From assembly GCA_016463555.1 (NCBI GenBank), contig JAEMRB010000014.1:1-14027 (forward strand): DNA of 14,027 bases, read 5' to 3'. Both the position numbers and the translations under genes were made by a program. Below, one piece after another: positions 1 to 8,271 of the stretch (positions are counted from its first letter, which is position 1; every line of letters starts with the position of its first letter). The notes beneath the pieces were generated by a model. It saw only the letters and a list, made by a program, of their open reading frames with translations. It did no database searches and was not told the DNA's origin. This DNA is from Chloroflexota bacterium. GTDB lineage: Bacteria; Chloroflexota; Limnocylindria; Limnocylindrales; Limnocylindraceae.

Positions 1-55
1 TCGCAAAGGGGAAGCCAGCAGCGAAGTCAAAGCCGGTCGCAAAGGGGAAGCCAGC
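1..55 (+). repeat. In-frame 36-base-period direct repeat
   Basis: Nineteen bases at 1-19 (starting TCGCAAAGGGG) recur exactly at 37-55. The start-to-start distance of 36 bases equals 12 codons, so the repeat duplicates a 12-residue basic unit in the upstream protein's tail. More copies may lie to the left of the window. Confidence 0.8.
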
Positions 56-80
56 CCCGAAGAAGCGTACGGGTCGCTAA
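1..80 (+). CDS. C-terminal tail of an unidentified protein (partial, 5' end outside window)
   Basis: The frame whose codons start at base 3 is open from the window edge to a TAA at 78-80. It encodes about 25 residues made almost only of Ala, Lys, Pro, Gly and Arg, ending KKRTGR. Such basic, disordered tails occur on DNA- or RNA-binding proteins and on some ribosome-associated enzymes, but no domain is visible and I cannot name the gene. A 12-residue unit starting VAKGKPA is duplicated. The stop lies 31 bases before prs, so the two genes are probably co-transcribed. That the frame is real is inferred from the strongly biased but consistent lysine/proline coding and the in-frame 36-base repeat period. 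Confidence 0.55.
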   Translation, partial: AKGKPAAKSKPVAKGKPAPKKRTGR

Positions 81-91
81 GAGTGACCCGT
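69..91 (+). other. Hairpin over the stop codon of the gene upstream of prs
   Basis: Bases 69-77 (ACGGGTCGC) pair with 83-91 (GTGACCCGT) as a 9-bp stem with one G-T wobble and a 5-base loop that contains most of the TAA stop. No T-run follows, so it is a weak candidate for an intrinsic terminator. It could instead protect or process the mRNA between the upstream gene and prs. Confidence 0.5.
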
Positions 92-111
92 CCAGAGAGC
101 GGAGGACGGCG

Positions 112-1152
112 ATGAGGGCAGATTCAATCGACGTCTACACGGGGAACGCCAACCCCGAACTTGCGGCAAAGATCGCACGCTACCTCGGACGCCAGATCGG
201 CAAGGCAGAGGTCTTCGCCTTCGCCAATGAGAACATCTTCGTCAAGATTCTCGACAACGCTCGCGAGAAAGATGTCTTCATCGTGCAGCCCACATCGCGC
301 CCGGTGAGCACCTCCATCATGGAGCTGCTGATCATGATCGACGCGTTCAAGCGCGCCTCGGCCGGCCGCATCACCGCCGTCATCCCGTACTACGGCTACG
401 GTCGCTCCGACAAGAAAGATCAGCCGCGCGTGCCGATCACGGCACGACTTGTCGCCGACATGCTGCAAGTTGCTGGCGCAAACCGCATCCTCACCCTCGA
501 CCTGCACCAGGGCCAGCTGCAGGGGTTCTTCAACGTTCCTGTCGACGAGCTCACCGCAGTGCATCTCCTCTCCAACTACATGCGCCGGCGCGGCACCGAG
601 AACCTCGTCGTCGTGACCGACCTTGGCTTTGCAAAGCGCGCGCGTACCTTCGCCGAACTCCTCAACGCACCACTCGCGATCGTTGAGAAGCGACGCGAAG
701 GGAACAACGACCAGGCCGAGGTAGTGAACGTCATCGGTGACGTGAAGGGGAAGCGCGTCGTCATCGTCGACGACGAAATTGACACCGCTGGAACGCTTAC
801 TGAAATTGTCCGTGCGATTGAGAAGGCCGGCGCGATTGAGGTAACCGCATGTGCAACACACGGTGTCTTCTCTGGTCCGGCAATTGAGCGCATCGAAAAC
901 TGCAACGTGCTCGAGGTGGTGGTGACCGACTCCATCCCAATGCCGATCGGGGCAAAGAGCACGAAGATCAAGCGACTCTCCTCTGCGCCACTCTTCGGTG
1001 AGGCCATCCGGCGCATTCACCTCGGTGAGTCGGTTGGCGCCCTCTTCGGTAAAGAGTCGGCCACCGCCGAGGAGATGCTCTTCTGGGATGAGCACCAGAC
1101 GGGACCAGTCTCAGCCGTTCCGACGAGCGAGAAGCGAACGCGGCGACGATGA
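112..1152 (+). CDS. prs: Ribose-phosphate pyrophosphokinase (PRPP synthetase)
   Basis: Makes PRPP from ribose 5-phosphate and ATP in the cytoplasm, feeding purine, pyrimidine, His, Trp and NAD synthesis. The 346 residues show the two-lobed Prs fold: GNANPELA near residue 11, the ELLIMIDAFKRASAGRITAVIPYYGYGRSDKK block (71-102), catalytic His132 in DLHQGQ, flexible-loop Lys193 in VEKRR, and the PRPP-binding loop DDEIDTAGT (220-228). Two usually fixed motifs are variant: FANEN replaces FSDGE (38-42) and GRSDKK replaces ARQDRK. From memory this pairing is typical of a Chloroflexota-type subgroup. The C-terminus runs about 30 residues past the usual end near residue 313 into a charged tail ending RTRRR. 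The ATG has GGAGGA at 101-106, 5 bases upstream. Its stop overlaps the next gene as ATGA. Confidence 0.97.
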   Translation: MRADSIDVYTGNANPELAAKIARYLGRQIGKAEVFAFANENIFVKILDNAREKDVFIVQPTSRPVSTSIMELLIMIDAFKRASAGRITAVIPYYGYGRSDKKDQPRVPITARLVADMLQVAGANRILTLDLHQGQLQGFFNVPVDELTAVHLLSNYMRRRGTENLVVVTDLGFAKRARTFAELLNAPLAIVEKRREGNNDQAEVVNVIGDVKGKRVVIVDDEIDTAGTLTEIVRAIEKAGAIEVTACATHGVFSGPAIERIENCNVLEVVVTDSIPMPIGAKSTKIKRLSSAPLFGEAIRRIHLGESVGALFGKESATAEEMLFWDEHQTGPVSAVPTSEKRTRRR

Positions 1153-1382
1153 CCCTCAAGCTGCATCGCCCAGACGAGCGTGGTGCGATTGTTGCGCGCG
1201 CTCCCGAGAAGAACGTGGACTGGCGCGCATCGCTGCGTAGCCCGCGATGGAGCGCCGCACCAATGAGGAATCCTGAAATGAATCCGACCAGCAGGCCGGC
1301 AAGCGCCCTTTTCTGGGTTGTGCTCGCCGCGCTTACCTTCGGCATCCTGGTGATCGGGTACTCCGCCGGATTCTGGCGCTAG
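1149..1382 (+). CDS. Small single-pass membrane protein between prs and secA
   Basis: Not a family I can name. The 77-residue frame starts on an ATGA overlap with the prs stop, which suggests translational coupling. Residues 1-44 are polar and basic (TLKLHRPDERG..., WRASLRSPRW). Residues 50-73 form one hydrophobic helix (ALFWVVLAALTFGILVIGY) followed by GFWR at the end, so the N-terminal part is probably cytoplasmic. An alternative start is Met44 at 1278, with GAGGA at 1265-1269, 8 bases upstream. That would leave a 34-residue protein that is nearly all membrane segment. I prefer the longer form because of the stop/start overlap, but the internal SD is good. It lies 13 bases before secA, so a link to Sec export or the membrane is possible but unproven. 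Confidence 0.7.
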   Translation: MTLKLHRPDERGAIVARAPEKNVDWRASLRSPRWSAAPMRNPEMNPTSRPASALFWVVLAALTFGILVIGYSAGFWR

Positions 1383-1395
1383 GCCTCTCCCTGCG

Positions 1396-4104
1396 ATGGT
1401 CTTTGGCTTTCTCTCCCGACTTGTAGATTCAAACGACCGCGAGCTCGGTCGCCTCAAGCCGATCCTTGACGCGGTCAACTCGCGGGCCGACGAGATGGAG
1501 GCGGCAAGCGATGGTGAGATCCGATCGCGCATTGACACCATCTCTGCCGTGCTGCGCACCCTTGAGGGCGAGGCGCTAAAGACGGCGCTCAGCAACGAGC
1601 TGCCAGAGATTCTCGCAGCGGCGCGCGAAGCGTCGCGCCGCACCACGGGGATGCGCCCGTACGACGAGCAGATCCTCGGCGCGATCGTGCTGCACCAAGG
1701 GAAGATCGCCGAGATGCGCACCGGCGAGGGGAAGACGCTCGTTGGTCCGCTCGGTGCCAGCGTCAACGCCGTTGGTGGCCGTGGCGTACACGTGGTGACC
1801 GTGAACGACTACCTCGCCCGTCGCGACGCACGCTGGATGGGCCCAATCTTCGCCTTCATGGGTCTCAGCATCGGCGTCATCGCCCACGATAGCTCGTATC
1901 TGTTTGATCCCGAATATCACAGCAGTGACGAGCAGACCGCCAAGCTGCGCCCCGTCACCCGACGCGAGGCGTATGCCGCTGACGTGACTTACGGCACGAA
2001 TAATGAGTTCGGATTCGACTACCTGCGCGACAACATGGTCACCGAACTTGAGCAGCGCGTACAGCGCGGCCACGCCTTCGCCATCGTCGACGAGGTCGAC
2101 AACATCTTGATCGACGAGGCACGAACGCCGCTCATCATCAGCGGCCAGGCGGCAGAGTCGCAGGATCTCTACGCAACGTTCTCGAAGCTTGTGCCGCGCC
2201 TGCGCGCACGCGACGCTGGCGCCGAGGGTGGCGGCGACTACTTCCTTGACGAGAAGGAGAAGGCCGTTTCGCCAACAGAGGATGGCGTCGCTCGCGTCGA
2301 GCAGATGCTCGGCATCGAGAACCTCTACAGCGGTGATCCACTTATGGCGCGCCACTTTGAGTCAGCGCTTCGCGCACATGCACTCTTTAAGCGTGATCGC
2401 GACTACATCGTTGAGGGCGGCGAGATTGTCATCGTCGACGAATTCACCGGGCGAAAGATGCCAGGGCGACGCTGGTCTGAAGGACTCCATCAGGCAATCG
2501 AGGCGAAGGAGGGACTGCACGTTCAGCGCGAGTCGGTAACGCTTGCAACGATCACCTTCCAGAACTACTTCCGTCTCTACGGCAAGCTCGCTGGTATGAC
2601 CGGCACCGCAATGACCGAGGCGGAGGAGTTCAGCAAGATCTACAGCCTTGAGGTCACCGCGATTCCAACGCATCAACCGATGGTGCGCGACGATCAGTCC
2701 GATCTTGTCTACCGCACAGAGCGCGCCAAAGATGGCGCCATCGTGGAGCACATCAAGGAGCGACGAGCCGCTGGCCAGCCGGTGCTTGTTGGCACCACCT
2801 CCGTTGAGCGCTCCGAGCACCTTGCCGCACTGCTGAAGCGTGAAGGGATTACCCACAACGTCTTGAATGCGAAGCAGCACGAGCGCGAGGCGCCCGTCGT
2901 TGCACAGGCGGGACGCAGCGGTGCGGTGACGATCGCCACCAACATGGCTGGCCGCGGTACCGACATCGTGCTCGGCGGTAATCCTGCTGGGCTTGCATCA
3001 GAAGCGTTGCGCCTGCGCGGACTGAATCCTGCCGAGGTTGACGCCGCTACGTATGCAGAGGCGCTCGCCGAAGCGGAGCGCTCCTGTGTAGCCGATCGCG
3101 AAATCGTCCTCGCTGCAGGAGGCCTCCGCATTCTTGGCACCGAGCGACATGAGTCGCGCCGTATCGATAACCAGCTCCGTGGGCGCGCCGGCCGCCAAGG
3201 CGACCCGGGCTCATCGCGCTTCTACCTCTCGCTCGAAGATGACCTGATGAAGCGCTTCGCTGGTGAGCGCGTGATCGGCCTGATGGATCGCCTCGGCTTC
3301 GATGAGACACAGGCGCTTGAGTCGTCCATGGTCAGTCGCACCATTGAGGGTGCACAGACGCGCGTTGAGGGGTACAACTTCGACATTCGTAAGCGCGTTG
3401 TTGAGTTTGACGACGTGATCAACAAGCAGCGCGCGACCGTCTACGGCGAACGCGATCGCGTGTTGCATGGCGACGATCTCAACCTAACCGTCGAGGATTC
3501 ACTCCGCGCAGAGGCGCGCTCTATCGTAATGACGCACTGCCCTCCAGGCCTTCCAGGTGATTGGAGCCTTGAAGCGCTGAAGGGCGATTTAAAACGCGCC
3601 GGCATTGTGCCGCCAGAGAACCTTGAGAACATCGTTGAAGATGCGATCCTGATTGATGCGATTGAGGTTGCCGCACTTGCGGCGCTGAACAAGAAGGCGG
3701 AGGAGTTCGGCCCAGAGATTTGGCCGCGCGTCTTGCGCGCCGTGATCTTGCGCAGCATCGACCAGCTCTGGGTAGAGCACCTCACTGAGGTCGATGATCT
3801 GCGTCGCGGCATCGGGCTGCGCGGCTATGCACAAGAGGATCCGCTGAATGCCTTTAAGAGGGAGGCGTTCAAGCTCTACGACGAATTTCAGGGGCTTATC
3901 CGCGTCAGCATCGGCCGATCGATCTTGCGCGTCAGCGTGGTGCAGCAGGAGGCGCCGCGCCCCAAGATCGTCGCCACCAGCGCAGCGAGCACCACGTCGG
4001 CCCCAGCGCCAAAGGCGCCTGTTGTGGCTGCCGCCACTGTCGGTCGAAACGACCCGTGCCCCTGCGGCTCCGGGAAGAAGTATAAGAAGTGCCATGGCGC
4101 ATAG
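1396..4104 (+). CDS. secA: Preprotein translocase ATPase SecA
   Basis: Motor ATPase that pushes unfolded preproteins through SecYEG. At 902 residues it has the full architecture: Walker A GEGKT (110-114), DEVD box (232-235) followed by ILIDEARTPLIISG, the preprotein cross-linking region, TGRKMPGRRWSEGLHQAIEAKE, NBD2 with TNMAGRGTDIVLGGNP and LRGRAGRQGDPGSSRFYLSLED, the helical scaffold/two-helix finger (IDQLWVEHLTEVDDLRRGIGLRGYAQEDPL), an Ala/Pro linker, and a C-terminal SEC-C zinc motif with Cys888, Cys890, Cys899 and His900 (CPCGSGKKYKKCHG). The zinc tail normally binds SecB or ribosomes. DEVD is followed by Asn where Ser is usual. The start matches the family N-terminus, but the upstream bases CTCTCCCTGCG contain no Shine-Dalgarno, so initiation may depend on coupling to the gene 13 bases upstream. 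Confidence 0.98.
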   Translation: MVFGFLSRLVDSNDRELGRLKPILDAVNSRADEMEAASDGEIRSRIDTISAVLRTLEGEALKTALSNELPEILAAAREASRRTTGMRPYDEQILGAIVLHQGKIAEMRTGEGKTLVGPLGASVNAVGGRGVHVVTVNDYLARRDARWMGPIFAFMGLSIGVIAHDSSYLFDPEYHSSDEQTAKLRPVTRREAYAADVTYGTNNEFGFDYLRDNMVTELEQRVQRGHAFAIVDEVDNILIDEARTPLIISGQAAESQDLYATFSKLVPRLRARDAGAEGGGDYFLDEKEKAVSPTEDGVARVEQMLGIENLYSGDPLMARHFESALRAHALFKRDRDYIVEGGEIVIVDEFTGRKMPGRRWSEGLHQAIEAKEGLHVQRESVTLATITFQNYFRLYGKLAGMTGTAMTEAEEFSKIYSLEVTAIPTHQPMVRDDQSDLVYRTERAKDGAIVEHIKERRAAGQPVLVGTTSVERSEHLAALLKREGITHNVLNAKQHEREAPVVAQAGRSGAVTIATNMAGRGTDIVLGGNPAGLASEALRLRGLNPAEVDAATYAEALAEAERSCVADREIVLAAGGLRILGTERHESRRIDNQLRGRAGRQGDPGSSRFYLSLEDDLMKRFAGERVIGLMDRLGFDETQALESSMVSRTIEGAQTRVEGYNFDIRKRVVEFDDVINKQRATVYGERDRVLHGDDLNLTVEDSLRAEARSIVMTHCPPGLPGDWSLEALKGDLKRAGIVPPENLENIVEDAILIDAIEVAALAALNKKAEEFGPEIWPRVLRAVILRSIDQLWVEHLTEVDDLRRGIGLRGYAQEDPLNAFKREAFKLYDEFQGLIRVSIGRSILRVSVVQQEAPRPKIVATSAASTTSAPAPKAPVVAAATVGRNDPCPCGSGKKYKKCHGA

Positions 4105-4158
4105 CGTGAGCAGCAAGTCCCCCGTGGATGCCGCGATTCGGCTGGGTGAGGGTGCAGG

Positions 4159-5290
4159 GTGAGCGTCGACGCCGCCTCCCTGCGAGACCTCCTCGGCCGC
4201 ATCGAGGCAACCTCGGGGCGTCTTTGACCCTGTAACAAAGGCTGCCCGCCTAGCCGAGATCGAGGCGGCGATGCTCGCCCCCGGCTTCTGGGATGACCAG
4301 CGGGTCGCTCGACGGCTCGCCCGCGAGGCGGAGGGGCTGCGCGAAGAGCTCACCCTCTGGAGGGAGCTCACCACCGCCGCGCGCGACCTCGGCGAGCTCT
4401 TCGAGCTGGCCGAATCAGAGGCCGACCAGGGGCTGCAAGACGAGGTGTCAACGAAGGCGGCGCTCCTTGAGGGCGACTTCGAGAAGGCGCGCACCTCACT
4501 CCTCTTTAGTGGCGAGTATGCCGACGCCGACGCCATCGTCACCCTTCAGGCCGGCGCCGGTGGCACCGAGGCGTGTGATTGGACCGCCATTCTGCTGCGC
4601 GCCTACATGCGTTGGGCGGAACGACATAGCTTCGCAACGGAGATCGTGGACTCCACCGATGGTGAAGGCGCTGGCTATCGCAGCGTTGTTTTGGAGATCC
4701 GTGGTCGCAATGCGTTCGGATGGCTCCGCGCCGAGCGCGGCGTGCACCGCCTTGTGCGCATCTCGCCATTCGATGGGCAGAAGCGCCGACAGACAACCTT
4801 TGCAATGTTTGAAGTGATTCCCGAGGTAGAAGACGATGCCGAGGTAACGCTCAACTGGGATGAGATTCGCGTTGATACGTATCGCTCTAGTGGCGCTGGT
4901 GGCCAGCATGTGAACAAGACAGAGTCCGCAGTGCGCCTCACCCACCTTCCAACAAACTCTGTCGTCTCCAGTCAGAACCAGCGTTCACAGATGCAGAACC
5001 GCGAAACAGCCGAGCGCATGTTGCGCGGCAAACTGATTGAACTAAAGATTCGTGCGCGCGAAGATGAGCTTGCACGTGTGCGTGGCGAAACGATCTCCGC
5101 CGGCTGGGGGAACCAGATTCGCAGTTACGTTCTGCACCCATACCAGATGGTGAAGGACCACCGCACTGGCCACCAGACCTCAGACACCGTTGGTGTTCTT
5201 GATGGCGACTTTGATGCGCTTATTCTTGCTGAACTCGAGCGCGTCTCCACTGGGGCACCGCTCGCTGGCGGCAGCATGGATGAGGAGTAG
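4159..5290 (+). CDS. prfB: Peptide chain release factor 2, with programmed +1 frameshift
   Basis: Recognises UGA and UAA and releases the finished peptide. The first 22 codons lie in one frame from GTG at 4159 (GAGGG at 4148-4152, 6 bases upstream) and end CTT TGA (4222-4227). Skipping T4225 continues as GAC CCT GTA (Asp-Pro-Val), giving a 376-residue protein. The N-terminus (VDAASLRDLLGRIEATSGRL, then DPVTKAARLAEIEAAM and APGFWDDQ) fits RF2 only if joined across the shift. An annotation that starts at the ATG at 4271 would lose 37 residues. The codon-recognition tripeptide SPF is at 202-204 and the catalytic GGQ at 247-249 (GAGGQHVNKTESAVR). Low RF2 leaves the UGA unread and favours the shift, giving autoregulation. 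It lies 54 bases after secA and 9 before ftsE. Confidence 0.95.
4215..4228 (+). promoter_or_regulatory. RF2 programmed +1 frameshift site
   Basis: The sequence is GGGG (4215-4218), a 3-base spacer, CTT (4222-4224), in-frame TGA (4225-4227), then C4228. The slippery CTT-T, the weak stop context TGAC and the 3-base distance from an SD-like G-run copy the known prfB shift signal. The internal SD here is only GGGG, with no A before it, and may stimulate less than the classical AGGGGG. Confidence 0.92.
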
Positions 5291-5299
5291 GATCAACCG

Positions 5300-6025
5300 A
5301 TGAGCAACGCAGTAGAACTTGGTGCAACCGAGGGTGCAGTCGTTGACCTGCAAGGTATCTCCGTGACCTACCCGAGTGGCCACATCGCCCTCGGTGATGT
5401 AAGCCTCACGATTCAGCGCGGAGAGTTCGCCTTCCTTGTTGGGCCATCGGGTGCAGGGAAGTCCACCCTTATCGGACTCCTCGTTCGCGACGTGCTCCCA
5501 ACGGCGGGCGAGGTGTACGTCGCAGGCTTTCCGGTTCATCGCATCTCTGGGGGTGATGTGCCGAAGCTTCGCCGTCGCGTCGGCGTAATCTTTCAGGACT
5601 TCCGCCTCTTGCCGCGACGAACCGTTCGCGAGAACGTTGCCTTCGCCCTTGAGGTAACGGGGACGGCGCCAGACCTCGTTACCACTGCAACGGATCGCGC
5701 GCTGCGCATCGTTGGCCTGGCGCGTCTCGCCGATCGTTATCCCTCTGAGCTCTCCGGTGGCGAGCAGCAGCGCACCGCAATTGCACGCGCAATTGTTGGT
5801 GAGCCGGAGCTGCTCATCGCCGACGAGCCGACAGGCAACCTTGATCCGCTCATCAGCTGGGAGATCATGGAGCTCCTGATGGACATCAATCGACTTGGCG
5901 TCACCGTGCTGGTAGCGACGCACGACTCTGACATCGTCACCACGCTGCGCCGTCGTGTGATCGGCCTCGAGGGTGGCCGCCTCATTCGCGATGAAGCAAA
6001 CGCGACGTACCACCGGGTCGGCTGA
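5300..6025 (+). CDS. ftsE: Cell-division ATP-binding protein FtsE
   Basis: ATPase of the FtsEX complex, which couples the Z-ring to activation of peptidoglycan hydrolases outside the membrane. The 241 residues contain Walker A GPSGAGKST (48-56), Q-loop Gln99 in FQDFRLLP, ABC signature LSGGEQQR (151-158), Walker B LLIADEPTGNLD with Glu176, and H-loop His208 in ATHD. FQDFRLLP and DEPTGNLD are typical of FtsE among ABC ATPases. The N-terminus is about 15 residues longer than usual (MSNAVELGATEGAVV). AGGA at 5289-5292 lies 7 bases before the ATG and supports this start. The TGA stop shares its A with the ftsX ATG, so the subunits are translationally coupled. Confidence 0.97.
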   Translation: MSNAVELGATEGAVVDLQGISVTYPSGHIALGDVSLTIQRGEFAFLVGPSGAGKSTLIGLLVRDVLPTAGEVYVAGFPVHRISGGDVPKLRRRVGVIFQDFRLLPRRTVRENVAFALEVTGTAPDLVTTATDRALRIVGLARLADRYPSELSGGEQQRTAIARAIVGEPELLIADEPTGNLDPLISWEIMELLMDINRLGVTVLVATHDSDIVTTLRRRVIGLEGGRLIRDEANATYHRVG

Positions 6026-6948
6026 TGAGCCTGCAGCGAGAGAGCCAATCAAATCGCGGCCGCCTCATTCGGCTAAGTTTTTCCGCGGCGGCAAATGGGC
6101 TCTCTCGCAATCGCCTCGCAACGATCGCCGCCACTACGACGATGACGCTGATGCTGATGGTCCTCGCCTCTGTGCTCGTTATTCGAGCGGGCCTCGACGC
6201 AGCGCTCTCATATGCCGACTCAAAGGTCGAGGTCATCGCCTATCTCAAGAACTCCGTCACCGAGAGCGAGGCTCGCTCAATTCAGGTGCAGATTGAGGGG
6301 ATAGACGGGGTGAAGGGGGCCACGTATGTGAGTGCGGACGATGCGCTGGCCGCCTTTAAGGTGCGCCTAAAGGAGCGCGGCGAGCCCGACCTCACGGGGA
6401 ACCTCGGCGTGAACCCGCTCCCCGCCAGCTACGAGATCGCCCTAGATAACCCTGCAGACACGGGGCGGGTTGCCGACGGCCTCGCCGCAATTCCGGACGC
6501 AGCCTCCATCAGCCGCATTATCGACGGTCGCGCACTTGCGGAGAGCTTGGTCGCCATTACTGGCGCGCTGCGCATTGTTGGGCTGATCATTGTGATCGGC
6601 TTCTCGCTCGCGGTACTCGCCGTGGTGGTCAACGCCATCCGACTCGCCATCCTGGCGCGAAGCGACGAGATCGCCATCATGCGCATCGTTGGCGCGAGCG
6701 CCACCTGGGTGCGCCTCCCATTCATTCTCGAGGGGCTCGCGATCGGTGCTGCCGGAGCGCTGATCACGCTCTTCATCTTCGGCATTCTGAGTGCCAGCAT
6801 TGGCGCCGTCATGCTCAACCTCTTCCGCGTCCTTCCTGTGCAAACCTCGGCGATCCTTGCCGGGCAGGTGTCGCTCTCGGTGATCGCCGCTGGGCTCGGC
6901 CTTGGAGCGCTCGGCGCGCTACTCTCTCTTCGAGGGCGACTGAACTAG
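6025..6948 (+). CDS. ftsX: Cell-division permease-like protein FtsX
   Basis: Membrane partner of FtsE; it transmits ATPase cycles to extracytoplasmic amidases or endopeptidases. The 307 residues show the FtsX topology: cytoplasmic N-terminus, TM1 about 33-55, a large external loop about 56-180 starting VEVIAYLKNSVTESEA with NPLPASYEI near 130-138, then TM2 about 183-207, TM3 about 232-262 and TM4 about 280-302. The conserved cytoplasmic segment RSDEIAIMRIVGASATWVR (212-230) is a good family marker. No SD precedes the ATG, and the TGATG overlap with ftsE explains its translation. The hydrolase it controls is not in the window. Confidence 0.96.
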   Translation: MSLQRESQSNRGRLIRLSFSAAANGLSRNRLATIAATTTMTLMLMVLASVLVIRAGLDAALSYADSKVEVIAYLKNSVTESEARSIQVQIEGIDGVKGATYVSADDALAAFKVRLKERGEPDLTGNLGVNPLPASYEIALDNPADTGRVADGLAAIPDAASISRIIDGRALAESLVAITGALRIVGLIIVIGFSLAVLAVVVNAIRLAILARSDEIAIMRIVGASATWVRLPFILEGLAIGAAGALITLFIFGILSASIGAVMLNLFRVLPVQTSAILAGQVSLSVIAAGLGLGALGALLSLRGRLN

Positions 6949-6976
6949 TCGCCACGCATAGAGAAGGAGCGCCGCC

Positions 6977-8194
6977 ATGAGCTTGACACCGAACGGAACG
7001 CCACTCTTCACGCGAGCCGGTCGCCTTCTTCTCGCCGTCATCATTGCCGTTGCCGCCTATAGCGCTGGGCTGCGCTCCAGCGACAACACTCCACAGCAGA
7101 ACGGCACCCTTGATCTTGCACGCTTCAACGAGGTGCTCACCCTTATTCAAGAGCAACACGTTGGTACGGAGACTGACGAAGATCTCATCAACGGTGCGAT
7201 CAAGGGGCTCGTTGACTCGCTCGATGATCCGTACTCCCAATACCTCACCGCCGAAGAGATGGCCTCAATGAAGGAGGGGCTCTCGGGGAGCTTCACCGGC
7301 ATCGGCGCCGTGATTGACCTGCGCACATCGGCGGGTGAGCTCTGCACCGCGATCAGTAGTGATTGCCTCCTTACTGTTGCTTCAACGATTGAAGGCGCCC
7401 CGGCGCGTGCCGCAGGAATCCGTGGTGGCGACAAGTTCCTCGCCGTTGATGGTGATGCGCTGACGGGGCTCTCTGTTGATCAGGCGGTGCTCAAGGTGCG
7501 TGGCGCTGAGGGCACGACTGTTGTCATTACCGTTCTCACCGGCGCCACTGCGCCGCGCGACGTTTCGATCGTTCGCGCCAAGATTGAACTCCCGGCGGTA
7601 GCAACGGAGCAGCTACAGACGGCCGCTGGAGATCGCGTTGATTACATTGCGCTCAACGAGTTCACCGACATTGCCGCCGACCAGTTCCGTGTGGCGCTGC
7701 AGAAGATTATTGACGAGGGCGGCGACAAGATCGTTCTCGACCTTCGTGATGATCCGGGCGGCTATCTCTCCACCGCACTCACGATCGCCAGCGAATTCAT
7801 TGCCGACGGTGTGGTCTATATCGAAGAGAACAGCAAGGGTGAGCAGTCCAGCACCTCGGCGCAGGCGGGCGGGATCGCTACTGATGCCTCTATTCAGCTT
7901 GTCGTGTTGATCAACAGCGGGAGCGCATCGGCAAGCGAGATTCTTGCTGGTGCGCTGCAGGATCGCGGGCGGGCAATCCTGATCGGCGAGACCAGTTTCG
8001 GTAAGGGGGTTGTGCAAACGTTCATTGACCTCAGTGATGGATCTGGTTTAAAGCTCACGATCGCCAAGTGGCTGACGCCAAACGGGCGCTGGATCCACAA
8101 GGTCGGCCTCACGCCAGACATTGCGGTCCCCTCGGCCCCTGAGGGCTCAGACGCCGACCCGGTGCTGGACGCTGCGCTGGCCGCCTTTAAGTAG
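6977..8194 (+). CDS. ctp: Carboxy-terminal processing protease, S41 family
   Basis: A membrane-anchored extracytoplasmic serine protease. The 405 residues comprise an N-terminal anchor or signal (RLLLAVIIAVAAYSAG, about 16-31), a helical segment with SLDDPYSQYL (81-90), a PDZ domain about 105-190 (AGIRGGDKFLAVDGD, KVRGAEGT), and the S41 core. By alignment with E. coli Prc, the nucleophile is Ser318 in NSGSASASE, the general base Lys343 in SFGKG, and Gln347 lies close after it. The ending (KWLTPNGRWIHKVGLTPDI) is also typical. AAGGAG at 6964-6969 lies 7 bases before the ATG. It follows ftsX by 28 bases. This ftsEX-ctp linkage is common in Actinomycetota and Chloroflexota and suggests a role in cell-wall enzyme turnover, which is an inference. 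Confidence 0.95.
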   Translation: MSLTPNGTPLFTRAGRLLLAVIIAVAAYSAGLRSSDNTPQQNGTLDLARFNEVLTLIQEQHVGTETDEDLINGAIKGLVDSLDDPYSQYLTAEEMASMKEGLSGSFTGIGAVIDLRTSAGELCTAISSDCLLTVASTIEGAPARAAGIRGGDKFLAVDGDALTGLSVDQAVLKVRGAEGTTVVITVLTGATAPRDVSIVRAKIELPAVATEQLQTAAGDRVDYIALNEFTDIAADQFRVALQKIIDEGGDKIVLDLRDDPGGYLSTALTIASEFIADGVVYIEENSKGEQSSTSAQAGGIATDASIQLVVLINSGSASASEILAGALQDRGRAILIGETSFGKGVVQTFIDLSDGSGLKLTIAKWLTPNGRWIHKVGLTPDIAVPSAPEGSDADPVLDAALAAFK

Positions 8195-8213
8195 CACTCG
8201 TGCTGCGCAGTAC

Positions 8214-8242
8214 TTGCGCCCGCCCCTGCGGAGGCGTATCCT
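8214..8242 (+). promoter_or_regulatory. Candidate promoter of the small ctp-smpB intergenic unit
   Basis: TTGCGC (8214-8219), 17 bases, TATCCT (8237-8242). The match is moderate (3/6 and 4/6 to the sigma-70 consensus) but the spacing is ideal. A start near 8249 would lie just before the strong Shine-Dalgarno at 8255. Confidence 0.35.
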
Positions 8243-8271
8243 TCGCCACAGACGAAAGGAGGTGGTGTGCA

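Noticed and set aside
124..1095. Long open frame on the - strand opposite prs (323 codons)
   Set aside because: It mirrors the codon structure of prs, lies wholly inside it, has no SD and shows no domain; a GC-rich codon-bias shadow.
4271..5290. prfB starting at the ATG at 4271 without a frameshift
   Set aside because: It drops 37 residues that match the RF2 N-terminus and ignores the clear CTT-TGA-C shift signal.
5180..6052. 290-codon - strand frame opposite ftsE
   Set aside because: FtsE carries every ABC motif on the + strand; the antisense product has no recognisable pattern.
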